Shown: positions 27,284 to 37,699, numbered from the stretch's first letter. The stretch: DNA of 64,000 nucleotides from Rhodococcoides fascians A25f (GCF_000760935.2 NZ_CP049744.1:3503501-3567500); one strand, 5' to 3'. Notes: generated from the sequence alone by a model not told the origin. Program-made: numbers and translations.

Positions 27284-29779
27284 CTAGGCACCGACGCGCG
27301 GCATTCCCATCAGCACGGGGATCTTGCGTGCTCCGGAGTCGTCGAACGCAATGGTGGGATCGGCCTCGGCCGGTGCGTTGACGAACGAGACGAAACGACC
27401 GAGCTTCTCGTCGTCTTCGAGCACGCCCGCCCATTCGTCCTTGTAGCCGGCGACGTGGCGCTCCATGTCGGCTTCGAGTTCTGCGCCGATACCGAGGCTG
27501 TCGTCGCACACGACGGCTTTGAGATGATCGAGTCCCCCGTCGAGCGACTCGAGCCACGGCGCGGTGCGCTGCAGTCGGTCTGCGGTGCGCACGTAGAACA
27601 TGAGGTACCGATCGATGTAGCTGACCAACGTGGTGTCGTCCAGATTCGAGGCCAGCAATTGAGCGTGCTTGGGTGACTGGCCGCCGTTTCCGCCGACGTA
27701 CAGGTTCCAACCGCCCTCGGTAGCGATGATTCCGACGTCCTTTCCACGAGCCTCGGCGCATTCACGCGCACAGCCCGATACCCCGAACTTGATCTTGTGC
27801 GGGGACCTCAGCCCTCGATAGCGGTTCTCCAGGTCGACGGCCATCCCCACCGAATCCTGGACACCGTAGCGGCACCAACTGGAGCCGACGCAGCTCTTGA
27901 CCGTGCGCAGCGACTTCCCGTATGCCTGGCCCGATTCCATGCCTGCGTCGACGAGGCGCTTCCAGATAGCAGGCAACTGCTCGACGCGGGCACCGAACAT
28001 ATCGATGCGCTGTCCGCCCGTCACCTTGGTGTAGAGCCCGAAATCGCGAGCGACCTCGCCGATGACGATCAGCTGCTCGGGCGTGCATTCACCACCGGGC
28101 ATCCGCGGCACCACCGAGTACGTGCCGTTCTTCTGGATATTGGCCAGGAAGTGATCGTTGGTGTCCTGCAGCGAGGCCTGCTCGCCTTCCAGAATGTGAT
28201 CGGAGGACGTCGATGCGAGGATCGACGCGACGACGGGTTTGCAGATGTCGCAACCGGTTCCGCTGCCGTACTTGGCGATCAGCGACGAGAAGGTGCGTGT
28301 GTTCGTTGCCCGAACGATCTCGAACAGCTCGGCCCTGGATTGAGAGAAGTGCTCGCACAAAGACTTCGAGAGCACCACCCCGGATGCGGCCAGCAACGAC
28401 TTGATGGACGGCAGACAGCCTCCGCAGGTGGTGCCCGCGGTGGTGCAACTCTTCACGGCCGCCAGATCGCACGCTCCGTCGGCGATGGCCGAGCAGATGG
28501 CCCCCTTGCTCACGCCGTTGCAGGAGCAGATCTCGGCGTCGTCGGGCAGCGCACCGATACCGACCTGTTCGGCTGCCGGTGAGATCAGGGCTCCGGGGTC
28601 GCCGGGAAGTTCTCGTCCGACGAGCGGACGCAGCAGCGAGTACGCGGAGGCGTCGCCGACGAGGATGCCGCCGAGGAGGGTCTTCGCGTCGTCGGTCACG
28701 ACGAGCTTGGCGTATGTTCCCTTGGGTGCATCGCTGAACACCACCTCGAGAGCACCCGGAGTAGCCGCCATCGCGTCGCCGAAGCTCGCGACATCGACGC
28801 CCATGAGCTTGAGTTTGGTGGACATGTCGGCACCGGGGAATTTCGCTGCGCCGCCGAGCAATCGGTCGGCCACCACCTCTGCCGTCGAGTATCCCGGAGC
28901 GACCAGGCCGTAGCATCGGCCCTCGACTGCGGCACACTCGCCGATCGCGAACACGGCGGGATCGGAGGTAGTGCAACCGATGTCGACCATGATGCCGCCG
29001 CGCTCGCCGACCTCGAGGCCACTCTCGCGGGCCAGCCGATCCTGGGGACGCACACCGGCGGAGAACACCAACAGAGCGGCGTCGATCGTGCTGCCGTCGC
29101 TCAGCTCGACCGTCAGGCCGGCGCTGTCGTTCTCGGAGATCGACGATGTACCGACTCCTACATGGACGTTCAGCCCGAGTTCGGTGACGAGACGAGCCAA
29201 CAGCAAGCCTCCGCCCTCGTCGACCTGCAGCGGCATCAATCGTGGAGCGAACTCGATGACGTGCGGGGTCATGCCCATCTTCTGCAGCGCGTTCGCCGCT
29301 TCGAGGCCGAGTAGACCTCCGCCGACGACGACCCCCACGGCACCGGGGCCGGCTGCGTCCGCCCGGGCACGGATCTTGTCCAGGTCGTCGAGGGTCCGGT
29401 AGACGAAGCAGCCAGGTAGATCGTGTCCGGGGATCGGCGGCACGAACGGATAGGACCCGGTGGCGAGCACGAGCGCGTCGTACTCCACCGTGTCGCCCGC
29501 GGAGGTCTCGACGGTCCGGTGATCACGGTCGATGCGATCGGCACGCACGCCGGTGCGCATCTCGACGAAAAGGTCACCGGGGTAGTCGTTACCCGCCAGC
29601 GCAAGTTCCTTGTGGTCCCAGCCACCGACGTAGGACGACAGGCCCACTCGGTCGTACGCCGGCAACGCTTCCTCGCAGAGGACCGTGACCTTCCACTCGG
29701 CTGCCTCGTCGCGCGCACGCAACGCTTCGACGAACCGGTGCCCGACCATTCCGTGACCTACCACTACCGCGTTCTTCAT
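27284..29779 (-). CDS. nirB: Nitrite reductase (NADH) large subunit NirB
   Basis: An 831-residue protein from ATG 29779, preceded by GGAAGGA. Domains in order: FAD/NAD(P) pyridine nucleotide reductase (1 to about 310, with VVVGGGLLGLEAA near 150), a BFD-type [2Fe-2S] domain with Cys418, Cys420, Cys452 and Cys455, a nitrite/sulfite reductase ferredoxin-like half domain (about 550-615), and the siroheme-[4Fe-4S] domain with Cys630, Cys636, Cys670 and Cys674 (CVGSSWC and GCAREC). It catalyses six-electron reduction of nitrite to ammonium in the cytoplasm. It lies between narK and nirD in one direction with the siroheme genes. Confidence 0.96.
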   Translation of the reverse strand: MKNAVVVGHGMVGHRFVEALRARDEAAEWKVTVLCEEALPAYDRVGLSSYVGGWDHKELALAGNDYPGDLFVEMRTGVRADRIDRDHRTVETSAGDTVEYDALVLATGSYPFVPPIPGHDLPGCFVYRTLDDLDKIRARADAAGPGAVGVVVGGGLLGLEAANALQKMGMTPHVIEFAPRLMPLQVDEGGGLLLARLVTELGLNVHVGVGTSSISENDSAGLTVELSDGSTIDAALLVFSAGVRPQDRLARESGLEVGERGGIMVDIGCTTSDPAVFAIGECAAVEGRCYGLVAPGYSTAEVVADRLLGGAAKFPGADMSTKLKLMGVDVASFGDAMAATPGALEVVFSDAPKGTYAKLVVTDDAKTLLGGILVGDASAYSLLRPLVGRELPGDPGALISPAAEQVGIGALPDDAEICSCNGVSKGAICSAIADGACDLAAVKSCTTAGTTCGGCLPSIKSLLAASGVVLSKSLCEHFSQSRAELFEIVRATNTRTFSSLIAKYGSGTGCDICKPVVASILASTSSDHILEGEQASLQDTNDHFLANIQKNGTYSVVPRMPGGECTPEQLIVIGEVARDFGLYTKVTGGQRIDMFGARVEQLPAIWKRLVDAGMESGQAYGKSLRTVKSCVGSSWCRYGVQDSVGMAVDLENRYRGLRSPHKIKFGVSGCARECAEARGKDVGIIATEGGWNLYVGGNGGQSPKHAQLLASNLDDTTLVSYIDRYLMFYVRTADRLQRTAPWLESLDGGLDHLKAVVCDDSLGIGAELEADMERHVAGYKDEWAGVLEDDEKLGRFVSFVNAPAEADPTIAFDDSGARKIPVLMGMPRVGA

Positions 29780-29840
29780 TGCGGGTCCTTCCGAATTTGC
29801 GTTGTCGTGCAGAGCTTTTCGTTCGTCCAGCCAGAGAGCG

Positions 29841-31328
29841 TCAGACGGCTACCGAAGCGTCGGCATCGGCAGAGCTGGTCTTGCGCAGGTAGATCGCCCA
29901 GGTGACGATCGCGCACACGATGTAGAAGCCGAGGAACACCCAGAACGCGGTGGTCGCGGACTTCGCAGTGCCCGAGTACGACGCTCGCAGAACCAGATTG
30001 ATTCCGACACCGCCGAGCGCGCCGATCGCACCGGCGATACCGATCAGAGCGCCGGACATCTTGCGCGACCAGTGCTGCTGCTCGTCGACCGTCATGCCCT
30101 GAAGCTGAACCGATTTCGCGGCGAAGATCGCGGGGATCATCTTGTAGACCGATCCGTTGCCCAGACCCGAGAGCAAGAAGAGTGCAATGAATCCGATGAC
30201 GAAGAGCACCATGACCGTGCCGCTGGCCGCTCCGGGCGTCGAGTCGTCCCAGGTACTGGCCGCTACCAGAATTCCGGTGGAGAAGGTCATGGCCACGAAC
30301 GTGTACAGGGTGATCTTGCCGCCGCCGATCTTGTCTGCGAGCTTGCCTCCGAAAGGCCGCGACAGCGATCCCAGCAATGGACCGAGGAACGCGATCTGAG
30401 CAGCCTGCAGCGAAGCCTGCGCCTGCAGCGCGGGGGTTGCCGGGGCCCCGTCGGTGAGTCCGGCGAGGAAGTTGATCTGCAGCACCTGGCCGAACGCGAA
30501 ACTGAAGCCGATGAACGAGCCGAAGGTACCGATGTAGAGGAAGGCGATCCACCACGCATCGGAGAACTTCAGCACGTCGATCATGGAGCGGCCATTGGTC
30601 TTCTGATTGTCGAGATTGTCCATGTACAGCGCTGCACCGACGGCGGCGATCGCGATGAACACGAGATATACCGCGCAGACGATCTCGGGCGCGGTGTTGC
30701 CGATGGTGGCGATGACGAGCAACCCGATGAGCTGGATGACGGGCACGCCGATGTTGCCGCCGCCTGCATTGAGACCGAGCGCCCAACCCTTTTCGCGCTG
30801 GGGATAGAACGCATTGATGTTCGTCATGGAGGATGCGAAGTTGCCACCGCCCAATCCGGCGAACGCCGCCACGATGATGTACGTGGTGTACGACGCCGGG
30901 TTCAGCATGAAGTACATCGTCAGTACGGTCGGGATCAGAAGCACCAAGGCGCTGAAGATGGTCCAGTTCCGCCCACCGAACTTGGCCGTGGCGAAGGTGT
31001 ACGGGATCCGAAGGATTGCGCCGACGAGAGTGGGCACGGCCACGAGGAAGAACTTGCCGGCCGCATCGATGCCGTAGACGGATAGCGGCATGAACAGCAC
31101 CATCACCGACCAGATCGACCAGATCGAGAACCCGACGTGCTCGGCGACGACCGACCAGATCAGATTTCGCTTGGCGATCTGCTTGCCACCGGCCTCCCAG
31201 GCCTCGACGTCCTCGGAATTCCAGTGCGCAATGTGATGGTTCACGGAAACGGGAACCGTTCCGGGCGGAACCGTCGTCGTGGTGGCTGAGCCGGCGTCTG
31301 CCGAAGCGCTGCGAGAAAGGCTGGTCAC
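29841..31328 (-). CDS. narK: Nitrate/nitrite MFS transporter (NarK/NarU family)
   Basis: A 495-residue protein from GTG 31328, with CAGGAGG nine bases upstream. About twelve membrane segments are visible, with the nitrate signature segments GLGGGNFASSMTNINAFYP and GLNAGGGNIG, which carry the Gly-rich nitrate motifs of the NNP family. An N-terminal soluble extension of about 50 residues is unusual in length but occurs in actinobacterial members. It would import nitrate or nitrite, or export nitrite, for the NirBD enzyme encoded 61 bases downstream. Confidence 0.92.
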   Translation of the reverse strand: MTSLSRSASADAGSATTTTVPPGTVPVSVNHHIAHWNSEDVEAWEAGGKQIAKRNLIWSVVAEHVGFSIWSIWSVMVLFMPLSVYGIDAAGKFFLVAVPTLVGAILRIPYTFATAKFGGRNWTIFSALVLLIPTVLTMYFMLNPASYTTYIIVAAFAGLGGGNFASSMTNINAFYPQREKGWALGLNAGGGNIGVPVIQLIGLLVIATIGNTAPEIVCAVYLVFIAIAAVGAALYMDNLDNQKTNGRSMIDVLKFSDAWWIAFLYIGTFGSFIGFSFAFGQVLQINFLAGLTDGAPATPALQAQASLQAAQIAFLGPLLGSLSRPFGGKLADKIGGGKITLYTFVAMTFSTGILVAASTWDDSTPGAASGTVMVLFVIGFIALFLLSGLGNGSVYKMIPAIFAAKSVQLQGMTVDEQQHWSRKMSGALIGIAGAIGALGGVGINLVLRASYSGTAKSATTAFWVFLGFYIVCAIVTWAIYLRKTSSADADASVAV

Positions 31329-31358
31329 GTTGTGGCCTCCTGATCGGTGTGTGAACCG

Positions 31359-31474
31359 AACATAGGAAAGCCATGTTGCCGCGGCGCTGCGCGCGATGAC
31401 TCGTTGATTAACTTGGTCTCACGCGCCGTCGAGCACCGACGTGAGCTGAAGCGTCAACGTTCACCGAACGTCAC
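31359..31474 (-). promoter_or_regulatory. narK-nirBD operon control region with candidate GlnR box
   Basis: On the minus strand GTGACGTTCGGTGAAC (31459-31474) fits the GlnR half-site pair GTNAC-N6-GNAAC with one mismatch. A -10-like TATGTT is at 31359-31364, without a good -35, as expected for an activated promoter. GlnR control of nitrite assimilation is known in actinobacteria; the assignment here is by eye. Confidence 0.35.
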
Positions 31475-32712
31475 CAGGTGTCTTCGAGCATCCTCGGTCG
31501 ACAGCACAGGAATCCTCCGACCAGCAGCACCGCTACGCACCCGGTCAGCAGCACGAGCGGCAGTCCCCATCCACCGGACAGCGTGTGCAGCTGACCGAAC
31601 AGGATCGGACCGGTCGAGGACACCACGTAACCCAGCCCCTGGGTGAACCCCGACAGCGAGGACGATCCGACCGGGGTGCGCGTCCTGAGGTTGATCAGCG
31701 TCAGCGACATCGGGAAGGTCATGGTGCCGAGCCCGACGAGGCACACCCACACCACGGTTCCGCCAGCCGGAGACCAGTGCAGTCCTGCGAAGCCACCGAG
31801 GTAGCACGCGGCCGCGACAACCACGATGCCGTACGGATTCTTCACGCGCGCACAGAGAGTGGGAGCGGCCAGCGAGGTGATCAATCCCATTGCACCGAAC
31901 GCGGCAACCGACGCGCCGGCCAGCGCCTCGCCGATGCCTGCGTCGATCAGAAGCGTCGGCAGCCACGTCAGCATCGCGTAGGTGATCAGCGACGTCATCG
32001 CGAACATCATCACCATTCCCCACGCCAGCGACGATCGATGAATTCGGCCGTTCGGCGGCGCGTGCACCGCCGAGGATCCGGCCTCGGCCGAGACATCCCT
32101 CTCGTCATGGCCGCGACGGGCCACCACCACACCGAGCCACGGCACGGCGGCGGCCACTCCGACGACGGCCCAGACACCGAGGGACACGCGCCAACCGTGG
32201 GCGTCGGCGACGGGAACGGCCAGTAGAGGCGGGATCATGGTGCTGACCTGCAAGGCACAGATGTAGATGGTGCTCACCACCGCCAGGCGGTCGGAGAAGT
32301 ACCGCTTGACCAACGGCGGGATGACGACGTTTCCGATACCCATGCCTGCGAGGGCTATTGCGGACAACGCGAGCAACGACGCGGTGTTCGGTGCGAACGC
32401 CCGAGTGGCCATACCGATGGTGGTGAGCGTCATGGCGAGCAACGCAGCTCGCTCGAGGCCGGTGCGCTTGGCGAGAAACGGCGTCGCCAGACCGAACACG
32501 GCGAACATCGCCGGCGGCAACATACCGACGAGGCCGATCACCGTGGAGCCGAACTGAAGGTCGGTGCCGATCCTGCCGAACAGCGGGCTGATCGAGGTCA
32601 CGGCGGCGCGCAGTGTCAGCGCAGACAGCACGATCGCCGAGAAGACGAGAATTCGACCGCGCACGAGCGAGGTACTGCGGAGGCGGGTATCGGGAACGGT
32701 AGGCGCACTCAC
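31471..32712 (-). CDS. MFS transporter, CynX/NimT-like
   Basis: A 413-residue protein from GTG 32712 with about twelve hydrophobic segments (for example VFSAIVLSALTLRAAVTSI near 20 and a second bundle from about 215 onward). The fold and the LRAAVTSISPLFGRI opening are typical of the cyanate/nitroimidazole-type MFS subfamily. The chosen GTG lies six bases after TATGAT (32719-32724), so the message is probably leaderless; the in-frame ATG at 32739 is upstream of that promoter element and is unlikely. Divergent from a GntR regulator, the probable local regulator. Substrate unknown. Confidence 0.85.
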   Translation of the reverse strand: MSAPTVPDTRLRSTSLVRGRILVFSAIVLSALTLRAAVTSISPLFGRIGTDLQFGSTVIGLVGMLPPAMFAVFGLATPFLAKRTGLERAALLAMTLTTIGMATRAFAPNTASLLALSAIALAGMGIGNVVIPPLVKRYFSDRLAVVSTIYICALQVSTMIPPLLAVPVADAHGWRVSLGVWAVVGVAAAVPWLGVVVARRGHDERDVSAEAGSSAVHAPPNGRIHRSSLAWGMVMMFAMTSLITYAMLTWLPTLLIDAGIGEALAGASVAAFGAMGLITSLAAPTLCARVKNPYGIVVVAAACYLGGFAGLHWSPAGGTVVWVCLVGLGTMTFPMSLTLINLRTRTPVGSSSLSGFTQGLGYVVSSTGPILFGQLHTLSGGWGLPLVLLTGCVAVLLVGGFLCCRPRMLEDTW

Positions 32713-32718
32713 CGCGTA

Positions 32719-32747
32719 ATCATAGGATGACCGGATCATCGGGTGCA
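32719..32747 (-). promoter_or_regulatory. Leaderless promoter of the CynX-like transporter
   Basis: TATGAT (32719-32724, minus strand) follows TTGCAC by 18 bases and sits six bases before the GTG start at 32712. It overlaps the region upstream of the divergent GntR gene, where the regulator could bind. Confidence 0.5.
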
Positions 32748-32793
32748 AAGCATTACTATCGACGGCGAAACGTTCACAGTCCGAGGAGCCCAC

Positions 32794-33483
32794 GTGCGGC
32801 AGGTCCAGCGATCGAGCCTGATAACCCAGGTCACCGCACAGTTGCGTGACGAGATCACGTCGCAGAGATGGCCGGTGGGCACCCGCATCCCCACCGAGCC
32901 GGAACTGTGCGAAATCACCGGGACCGGTCGCAACACCGTTCGCGAAGCGGTCCAAGCTCTTGTGCACGCCGGCATGGTCGAGCGCAGACAGGGGTCGGGC
33001 ACCTTCGTCATGACCTGCTCCGACCTCGGCGGCACCCTGGGTAAGTACTTCTCGGACGCCCGGCACCGCGACGTCACCGAACTCCGCCAGACCCTGGAGG
33101 TCACTGCAGCTGCGCTCGCCGCCGACCGACGCGACGACGAGGACATCCGAGTCATGCTGGGCGCGCTGAAGGATCGCAACGCGGCGTGGTCGAACGAGAC
33201 CCCACTGGCGGACGCCGTCCGGATCGACGCGCGCCTGCACCGCGCCATCGTCGCAGCCAGTCATAACGCGATCTATCTGGAGTTCTACGACTCACTGCTG
33301 CCGGTGATCCACGACGCCATGCGCCACCATGCCATCGAACACGACGACGACTACGTTGCCGAGCACACCGCACTCGTCCATGCCGTCATCGACGGAGACG
33401 CAGATCGTGCGTCGGATGCAGCTCGATCACTGTTCCACGAACTGTCCGAACCACTCGCTCGCGCAACGGAATCTACAGAATGA
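32794..33483 (+). CDS. GntR/FadR-type transcriptional regulator (FCD domain)
   Basis: A 229-residue protein from GTG 32794, preceded by GAGGAG at seven bases; the frame is open to GTG 32743 but without a ribosome site. The N-terminal winged helix (QLRDEITSQRWPVGTRIP, then TGTGRNTVREAVQALVHAGMV) is GntR type, and the all-helical C-terminal FCD domain shows the metal/ligand-binding acidic and His residues (ARLHRAIVAASHN, ALVHAVIDGD). It is divergent from the MFS transporter and so likely controls it in response to a small carboxylate; inference from position. It overlaps the convergent next gene by 11 bases. Confidence 0.88.
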   Translation: MRQVQRSSLITQVTAQLRDEITSQRWPVGTRIPTEPELCEITGTGRNTVREAVQALVHAGMVERRQGSGTFVMTCSDLGGTLGKYFSDARHRDVTELRQTLEVTAAALAADRRDDEDIRVMLGALKDRNAAWSNETPLADAVRIDARLHRAIVAASHNAIYLEFYDSLLPVIHDAMRHHAIEHDDDYVAEHTALVHAVIDGDADRASDAARSLFHELSEPLARATESTE

Positions 33484-34327
33484 GACGCACCAGGTCCGCT
33501 GTTCGTGCGAGACCCGGAAAGGCCTCGGACGTCGAACGCGGATGGAGCGCGTGAACAGCGAGACGAAACATCAACGCGCGCAGCAACATCTGTGGCCACT
33601 CGGGTAGATCGTCCCAGCGACCCACCAGACCGTCGTCGGCGTCACCCCAGGACAGGGCGTCCACCACCGCTACTCCGGCGGCCCATGGTGCCGGACGCCA
33701 GTACGGCGTGATGTCGCTGATTCCGGGTGCGTCACTGCCCGAGAACAGCACCGTTCCGAACAGGTCGCCGTGTACCAGTTGATCCGGTGACTCGACGGGT
33801 TTACGCAGTGTCGCAAGCTGTTTGACCAACTCGAGACTGCTCTTGCCGTCATTGGAGGACGGCTCGGGTGCGCCTGCTCCGCGCGCCGACCGGAGTGGGA
33901 CGGCCTCCCACGCCGCTCTGTCGGCTGCGACGAACACGTCCACATCCGCCCACGGTGCAACGGGCGGCTGAACCAAGAATCGCGGACGCTCCAGTTGCGC
34001 CGTCGCCGAGTGCAGACGCAACGACAACGAGACCACCTCGTCGTGCCGGGGCTCGGGTTCGCCGGCCACGAACGTGTCTGCGCGCCAGCCCGACACCACA
34101 TACCGACCGTCGGTGGAGCGCACCGGGCGAGCGAGTCGAACTCCGTCCACCGTCAACGTCTCGCGTACCTTCGCCGACCAGGCCGCGCGGGCGTGGTCGG
34201 CCACCGGAGACAGCACGACGTCACCCAGACGCCACCCACCGTCCCAGTCCGCTCCGAGGGGTGCCGGCTCGACATCACGCAGCCCGAACGTGGAGATCAC
34301 GTGCTGAGGGGGTTCGACAGAGCTCAC
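33473..34327 (-). CDS. TIGR02569 family protein (kinase-like fold, Rv3205c type)
   Basis: A 284-residue protein from GTG 34327. The sequence VSSVEPPQHVISTFGL and the central DGRYVVSGWRADTFVAG are typical of this actinobacterial family, and LVHGDLFGTVLF in the C-terminal half resembles the catalytic loop of aminoglycoside-phosphotransferase folds (HGD). No Walker motif. Function is unknown; it sits 60 bases upstream of no same-strand gene but is followed by the divergent-end GntR gene, and lies downstream of moeZ on the same strand. Confidence 0.8.
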   Translation of the reverse strand: MSSVEPPQHVISTFGLRDVEPAPLGADWDGGWRLGDVVLSPVADHARAAWSAKVRETLTVDGVRLARPVRSTDGRYVVSGWRADTFVAGEPEPRHDEVVSLSLRLHSATAQLERPRFLVQPPVAPWADVDVFVAADRAAWEAVPLRSARGAGAPEPSSNDGKSSLELVKQLATLRKPVESPDQLVHGDLFGTVLFSGSDAPGISDITPYWRPAPWAAGVAVVDALSWGDADDGLVGRWDDLPEWPQMLLRALMFRLAVHALHPRSTSEAFPGLARTADLVRLIL

Positions 34328-34387
34328 GCCCGCCACGCTACCGCCGATCGGTGCGTCACTGCGGACGACGCGCACACACGCACCGCT

Positions 34388-35554
34388 TCAGTAGATGGGC
34401 AAACCAGGGTCTATTTGCTTGGCCCACTCCACTATTCCGCCCTGCAGATGGGACGCGTCGGCAAAACCGGCACCGACGACCGCGCTGAGCACTTCCGCGG
34501 ACCTGATGCCGGTTTTGCAGTACAGCACGATCGGCACGTGCTGCGGCAGCTCGGCCATGGCCGCACCGGAGAGGATTCGATCCTTGGGAATCAGGCGTGC
34601 GCCGTCGATGCGAACGATGTCCCACTCGACCGGTTCACGCACGTCGATCAGAGCAACCTCGCGCCCGGACTCCATCATTGCCCGTAGCTGAACCGGGGTA
34701 ACTTCCTCGCCGACGGATTCGACGGCCGGAACAACTCCACAGAATGCCTCGTAGTCGATCAACTCGGTGATCGGGGTCCGATGCGGATCGCGGGTCAACC
34801 GCACCGTTCGATAGCTCATCGCCAGTGCGTCGTAGATCATCAATCTGCCCAACAGCGTCTCGCCGATGCCGGTGATCAACTTGATGGCCTCGGTCACCAT
34901 GACCGAACCGATCGAAGCGCACAGAACTCCCAGCACGCCACCTTCGGCGCACGACGGAACCATTCCCGGCGGCGGAGCCTCGGGGTACAGGTCGCGATAG
35001 TTGATGCCCACTCCCCCGGGTGCTGCATCCCAGAACACCGAAACCTGGCCCTCGAATCGATAGATCGAACCCCACACGTACGGAATGCCGACCAGGGCAG
35101 CTGCATCGTTGACGAGGTACCGGGTGGCAAAATTGTCGGTGCCGTCGAGAACGAGATCGTAGTGTCCGAAGAGTTCGAGCGCGTTCGAGGAATCCAGTCG
35201 GACCTTGTGCAACGTCACCTCGACGCCGTCGTTGAGTTCGAGAATCGAATCTCTGGCACTGTCGGCTTTCGCCCGGCCCACATCGGACCGACCGTGGATG
35301 ATCTGCCGTTGCAGATTGGACAGTTCGACATCGTCGAATTCCACGATTCCCAGAGTCCCGACACCTGCGGCTGCGAGATAGAGCAGTGCAGGTGAACCCA
35401 ACCCCCCGGCACCGACGACGAGTACACGGGCGTTGCGGAGGCGTTTCTGACCGTCCGTTCCCACGCTGGGAATGATCAGATGACGGCTGTATCGCGCTAC
35501 GTCCTCGGGCGTCAGTTCGCCCGCGGGTTCGACCAGCGGAGGTAGGTGGACCAC
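34388..35554 (-). CDS. moeZ: Adenylyltransferase/sulfurtransferase MoeZ
   Basis: A 388-residue protein from GTG 35554. It has an N-terminal E1/ThiF-type domain with the ATP loop GAGGLGSPALLYLAAAG near 49, a catalytic aspartate in DGTDNF, and an adenylation region. It has a C-terminal rhodanese domain (about 285-388) with active-site Cys346 in YCKTGIRS. MoeZ adenylates and thiocarboxylates small sulfur carriers (such as MoaD2 and CysO) for molybdopterin and cysteine synthesis. The zinc CxxC pairs of some MoeB proteins are not seen, as is usual for MoeZ. The operon partner upstream is the DUF3152 gene. Confidence 0.93.
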   Translation of the reverse strand: MVHLPPLVEPAGELTPEDVARYSRHLIIPSVGTDGQKRLRNARVLVVGAGGLGSPALLYLAAAGVGTLGIVEFDDVELSNLQRQIIHGRSDVGRAKADSARDSILELNDGVEVTLHKVRLDSSNALELFGHYDLVLDGTDNFATRYLVNDAAALVGIPYVWGSIYRFEGQVSVFWDAAPGGVGINYRDLYPEAPPPGMVPSCAEGGVLGVLCASIGSVMVTEAIKLITGIGETLLGRLMIYDALAMSYRTVRLTRDPHRTPITELIDYEAFCGVVPAVESVGEEVTPVQLRAMMESGREVALIDVREPVEWDIVRIDGARLIPKDRILSGAAMAELPQHVPIVLYCKTGIRSAEVLSAVVGAGFADASHLQGGIVEWAKQIDPGLPIY

Positions 35555-35646
35555 GATGCAGCGACGCTCCTCGACTCGACACGGCGGCCGGTGACCCCGA
35601 TCGCCACGTTCGAATCTAATCCCCAGCTAGTCCGAAACCCAGCCGG

Positions 35647-36726
35647 TCACGCGCGCGGGTACGGCCACGGATTGAATCGACATGTCTTGCCGTCCATGGG
35701 GACTACCCCCTCCGGATCCAGTCGCGCAATGTCGTCGTTGGACGTGCCGAACGTCTGTTGCATCATCACCGGTGCCAGGCCGCCGTCGGCCTCGCACGGC
35801 TGGTGCTGCTGGTAGCCGATTGCATGGCCCACCTCGTGGTTGATCTGATACTGGCGGTACGAGCCGATGTCTCCTTGGAACGAGATCGCCCCGCGAACCC
35901 ATCTCGGCTCGTTCAGGACGACTCGCTCGATGCCCGGGTTGTAGCAGGAGACTTCGAGTTGAATGTCGTACCCACACGCCTGCCGGATGGACATCTGCGA
36001 CGTCAGCGAGATCCTGAAGTCGGGGTCACCCTGGTCGATTCGCCGAAACGCGAAACGCGGGTCGTTCGTCCAGCTCTTGGGATTGGCGAGTGTCTGGTCC
36101 ACCAGGCGGCCGAACGACTCGTCGCCGCCGAATCCGACCGTGTCGACACCGTCCTCCACCTCGACCGTGTACGTGAACACCCGCTCGGTCCCTTGGCCCA
36201 CCTGCTCGGTGGAACCGGCCACGGTGTGCCACGTGCCGGCACCCTGGACCGCGAAGGGGCCCCCATCCGGCAGTTCACCCGAGGAGATCGACGACGCGAA
36301 ATTACCGTCAGCCTGTGGCGGTACACCGATGATTCCGGTGCCCGAGGTCGTATCGGAGCTCAGAGCGCCGAAACCGGGATCGGCATTGGTGGACTGCGCC
36401 GCGGTGCCGGTGACCGGGTCGCCGGTGCGCACGGCGTCGAATACCACGAGCGCAGTGACCACGATCAGAACTGGAACCGCGTATGCCCGCCAGCCGTACG
36501 TCGAGGCGAACTTTCCGATCTTGCTCTGCTTGCGGACGTCTCGGTCGGGTCGACGATTGCGTTGCTTGACCTCGCGCTGCGTCGGATCCCACTGCGCGCG
36601 CAATGGTTGGTGAGAACCGCGGCTACCCACCGTGCGTGGAAAATCGTCCGACCGATCGTCGTACTCGTCGTCGACGCCGCCCGACTGCACACCACCGCGG
36701 ATACGCGGCCCGCCTCGGTCAGTCAC
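35647..36726 (-). CDS. DUF3152 membrane-anchored metalloprotease-like protein
   Basis: A 359-residue protein from GTG 36726. A charged cytosolic N-terminus of about 85 residues is followed by one transmembrane helix (AVPVLIVVTALVVFDAV, about residues 93-109) and an extracytoplasmic domain ending in a zinc-protease-like motif, HEVGHAIGYQQH (His297, Glu298, His301, His308). Cysteines near the end (Cys311 and Cys349) could be disulfide bonded. This is the DUF3152 family (Rv3207c type), thought to be a secreted metallopeptidase; the activity is inferred. It precedes moeZ on the same strand with a 92-bp gap and is divergent from the TetR gene. Confidence 0.85.
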   Translation of the reverse strand: MTDRGGPRIRGGVQSGGVDDEYDDRSDDFPRTVGSRGSHQPLRAQWDPTQREVKQRNRRPDRDVRKQSKIGKFASTYGWRAYAVPVLIVVTALVVFDAVRTGDPVTGTAAQSTNADPGFGALSSDTTSGTGIIGVPPQADGNFASSISSGELPDGGPFAVQGAGTWHTVAGSTEQVGQGTERVFTYTVEVEDGVDTVGFGGDESFGRLVDQTLANPKSWTNDPRFAFRRIDQGDPDFRISLTSQMSIRQACGYDIQLEVSCYNPGIERVVLNEPRWVRGAISFQGDIGSYRQYQINHEVGHAIGYQQHQPCEADGGLAPVMMQQTFGTSNDDIARLDPEGVVPMDGKTCRFNPWPYPRA

Positions 36727-36914
36727 TCGATCACGATCTCACAATCCTCACCGCCCGCTGCTCGGCACGCCGACAACGAGACCGGAACTATCGGGTTCTC
36801 GGTACGGAAACATCGTACAAACAAACCGTTCGACGTGATCCGGGTTCGAGCAATTCGATCCTGGTCCCCCAGGATCCCGACCGTGCCGGACGCCACGAGT
36901 ATCGTTGCCCGTGA

Positions 36915-37679
<765 letters not shown>

Positions 37680-37699
37680 GAACCTCTTCCCGTCAACGC

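Noticed and set aside
31454..32023. A separate 189-codon minus-strand ORF near the narK control region
   Set aside because: It is a frame shadow of the MFS transporter gene, rich in Arg/Asp/His and without a domain.
36840..36880. A tRNA-like GGTTCGA element
   Set aside because: No cloverleaf could be formed around it and no acceptor or anticodon arms are present.
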